A stretch of 64,000 nucleotides of DNA from Prostheceraeus crozeri (taxonomy: Eukaryota > Platyhelminthes > Polycladida > Euryleptidae), in NCBI GenBank assembly GCA_907163375.1, contig CAJQUW010000917.1, positions 175,116 through 239,115 on the forward strand, read 5' to 3'. The position numbers were made by a program, and so were the translations under genes. The notes beneath the pieces were generated by a model, which saw only the letters and a list, made by a program, of their open reading frames with translations, had not been told where the DNA came from and searched no databases. Below, in pieces: positions 62,143 through 64,000 of the stretch (positions are counted from its first letter, which is position 1; each line of letters opens with the position of its first letter).

Positions 62143-63197
62143 AGCACCGAAGAAGAACAGCGAGCTGTTATCCGCTTCCTATGGTCTGAAGGTGCTCCGG
62201 GAGCCGACATCCATCGCAGACTATCGATTCAATATGGCGACAACTGCTTAAGCAAAAGAAGTGTTTACCACTGGATTGATCACTTTAAGGCTGGTCGCAC
62301 AAGTGTATCGCACCAAGAAGGAGCCGGACGTCCTCGAACATCGACAGGGTCGGATAAGATCGAGCAAGCTGAGGAGATGGTAATGGAGGACAGAAGAGTT
62401 ACAGTCGACATGGTGGCCGTGAAGCTAGGAGTAAGCCATGGATCTGCTCACAATATTCTTCACAACGAACTTGGGTTCCAAAAAGTGAGTGCCAGATGGG
62501 TGCCCAGACAGCTTACTGATGCATACAAAGACAATCGACGAACTATCAGTCAACGGCACCTGCAACGCTATGAGAACGAAGGCGAAGATTTCCTGAAGCG
62601 AATAATCACCGGTGACGAAACGTGGGTCCACCATTTCGAGCCGGAGAGTAAACGTCAATCAATGACATGGAAGCCATCCAAAACTCACCGGTCCCGAAGA
62701 AATTCAAGAGTCGGCATTGCTGGAAAGCTTATGCTCATCTGTATTTTGGGACTCTCGAAGGCCAATACTTGAGCATTACACACGAGCGAGGATCAACGGT
62801 CACCAGTGACGGATACTGAGAAATGTTGCGTCACAGTCTTCTACAATCCATTCGAACTCGGCGCCGTGGATTGCTGTCGGGAGGTGTCATCCTACTGCAC
62901 GATAATGCACGTCCTCATTCGGCGGCGAAGACTGTGGAAACTCTTCAAGATCTCCGTTTTGAGGTCCTGGAACATCCTCCTTACAGCCCAGACCTCGCAC
63001 CTTCCGATTTCCACCTCTTCGGACCCTTGAAAGAAGCTCTGCGAGGACGTCGGTTCTCGACAGATGAAGAGGTGAAAGAGGCGGTGCATGAGTGGCTAGG
63101 TTCCATGCCCGAATCCTTCTTCTCTGAGGGCATTAAGCAGCTTGTGCGTCGGTGGAACAAGTGTTGTGAACGAAATGGTGACTATATTGAAAAATGA
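62122..63197 (+). pseudogene. Mariner transposase (SETMAR-like), frameshifted
   Basis: From ATG 62,122: MSAPLSVSTEEEQRAVIRFL, two helix-turn-helix regions (KRSVYHWIDHFK; VSHGSAHNILHNELGF), the first catalytic Asp in ITGDETWVHHF, the second in LLHDNARPHSA and the third in SPDLAPSDFHLF, 34 residues apart (DD34D). Between about 62,665 and 62,880 the frame shifts at least twice and meets stops, so the copy is dead. The C-terminal ~100 codons are open and well conserved. Confidence 0.88.
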
Positions 63198-63274
63198 TGA
63201 TGTTATTTCTGTTGTAATTGTAAAATAAATGTAAATTGGAACAAAAGTGCAAATAATTTTTGACTTGCCCTCGT

Positions 63275-64000
63275 ACAATCATATGTTTAAAAAATCTTGG
63301 AAATACTTATAAAGCAATACTACATGAACACTAAATATTACAAATTTTTTGAATTTATTATTGTTGAAATGCTTCGCACATGTGTCAAAGTCGTGCTCAT
63401 TCTCGATAACTCAATTAACAGGTAAAGACAGCATTTTTCATAAATGGAATAACTGTTCATATGTCTTCATACTCATGCAGCAGTTGAATCTAGCTGCGGG
63501 ACACATCAGAAAGAACACAATGTTGTATGAATAGAACGGAGTCAGATATCGCCGCAATATTAGGCAACTACGCCCTCAATCGAGTTCGAAATTTAATGTA
63601 ATCACGCTTCTTCGCTCTCGATCAAGAGCGATGTATTGACAATCACGCTTAATTTGTGCTCGATCGAGTGCGAAAAGTACAAAAATCGGCGTTTGATCGT
63701 ACATTAAGTCGACCTAATGTTTGCTTAATTGGGAGCTACGGTGGGATTAGGTTGACCAATATAAGCTATCGGCGGCGGTCTCGAAGGTTTACGTGGGCTT
63801 AAAGAGGTCAATTAAAGTGGGATAAAAATTGGCGTTTGTGGGCATAAGGGATGGCTAGAGCGGGTATCGCTTGTGATGGCCATCGCACGAAACGTATGTT
63901 GGATTGACGTTGGTTGGAAGACCGGTTCTAGGTTGGATTGCCTTCATTAGAACCAAATGTAGGCCCGCCTGTATCATTTCCAACTTTTGACCATTGTAAA
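63275..64000. other. Gene-free end of the window
   Basis: No gene is seen. 63,560-63,720 has several short self-complementary words (gctctcgatcaagagc, gctcgatcgagtgc). 63,800-63,990 is rich in TTGG/GGCC words like those near 47.1-47.3 kb and may be part of a degraded repeat. Confidence 0.35.

Larger units (their letters stand above)
62035..63273 (+). mobile_element. Decayed mariner transposon (DD34D)
   Basis: The right end reads tttttgacttgccctcg then TA, and the left end TA then cgagtgtacggtcaaaac, a loosely matching inverted repeat. A 51-bp tandem duplication (62,041-62,142) lies just inside the left end. The transposase is on the + strand. Confidence 0.8.

Overview
The window looks like animal (metazoan) nuclear DNA, most likely from an arthropod, although no host gene in it allows a species to be named. 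It is AT-rich, carries GT-AG introns, TATA and CCAAT promoter signals, a tRNA-like sequence and many transposon families, and has no bacterial-style operons. Almost all recognisable coding sequence belongs to mobile elements.

Layout. 1-2,021: a partial Polinton (Maverick) copy, a nearly identical direct duplicate of 11,207-13,226. 2.0-6.3 kb: an interspersed repeat (inverted copy at 46.4-46.9 kb), a minisatellite, TA microsatellites, an IAP-like RING-finger ORF and a decayed Tc1 element with an intron. About 6.2-20.2 kb: Polinton 1, carrying a replication/terminal gene, packaging ATPase, integrase with chromodomain, penton-like protein, basic core protein, major capsid protein and adenain-type protease on the + strand. 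A PC4-like gene, a TBP-like gene and protein-primed DNA polymerase B follow on the - strand. A hAT element (20,194-22,998) sits beside the polB TATA box. 23.0-27.0 kb: three unrecognised genes, one an uninterrupted spliced gene of about 439 codons. About 27.0-44.8 kb: Polinton 2, a diverged relative facing the other way, with the same core genes, a second penton-like gene, two PC4-like genes, the TBP-like gene, RING-like genes and a possible exonuclease. A Tc1 element lies inside it.

44.8-47.4 kb: G-run/palindrome repeats, a DD41D mariner-family transposase and the second copy of the interspersed repeat. 47,471-55,303: a Gypsy-type LTR retrotransposon with equal 628-bp LTRs and a TatD-like hydrolase domain after pol. 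55.3-64 kb: mostly non-coding, with a tRNA-like sequence, a 313-bp tandem duplication and a decayed mariner (DD34D).

How the genes fit together. Both Polintons have the same virus-like modules: replication (PolB), integration (INT), virion assembly (capsid, penton-like and core proteins, protease, ATPase) and, unusually, a small transcription module made of a TATA-binding-protein homologue whose reading frame overlaps a PC4-like gene. That pair sits in the same place in both elements although the two are strongly diverged. It is the most interesting system I see in the window.
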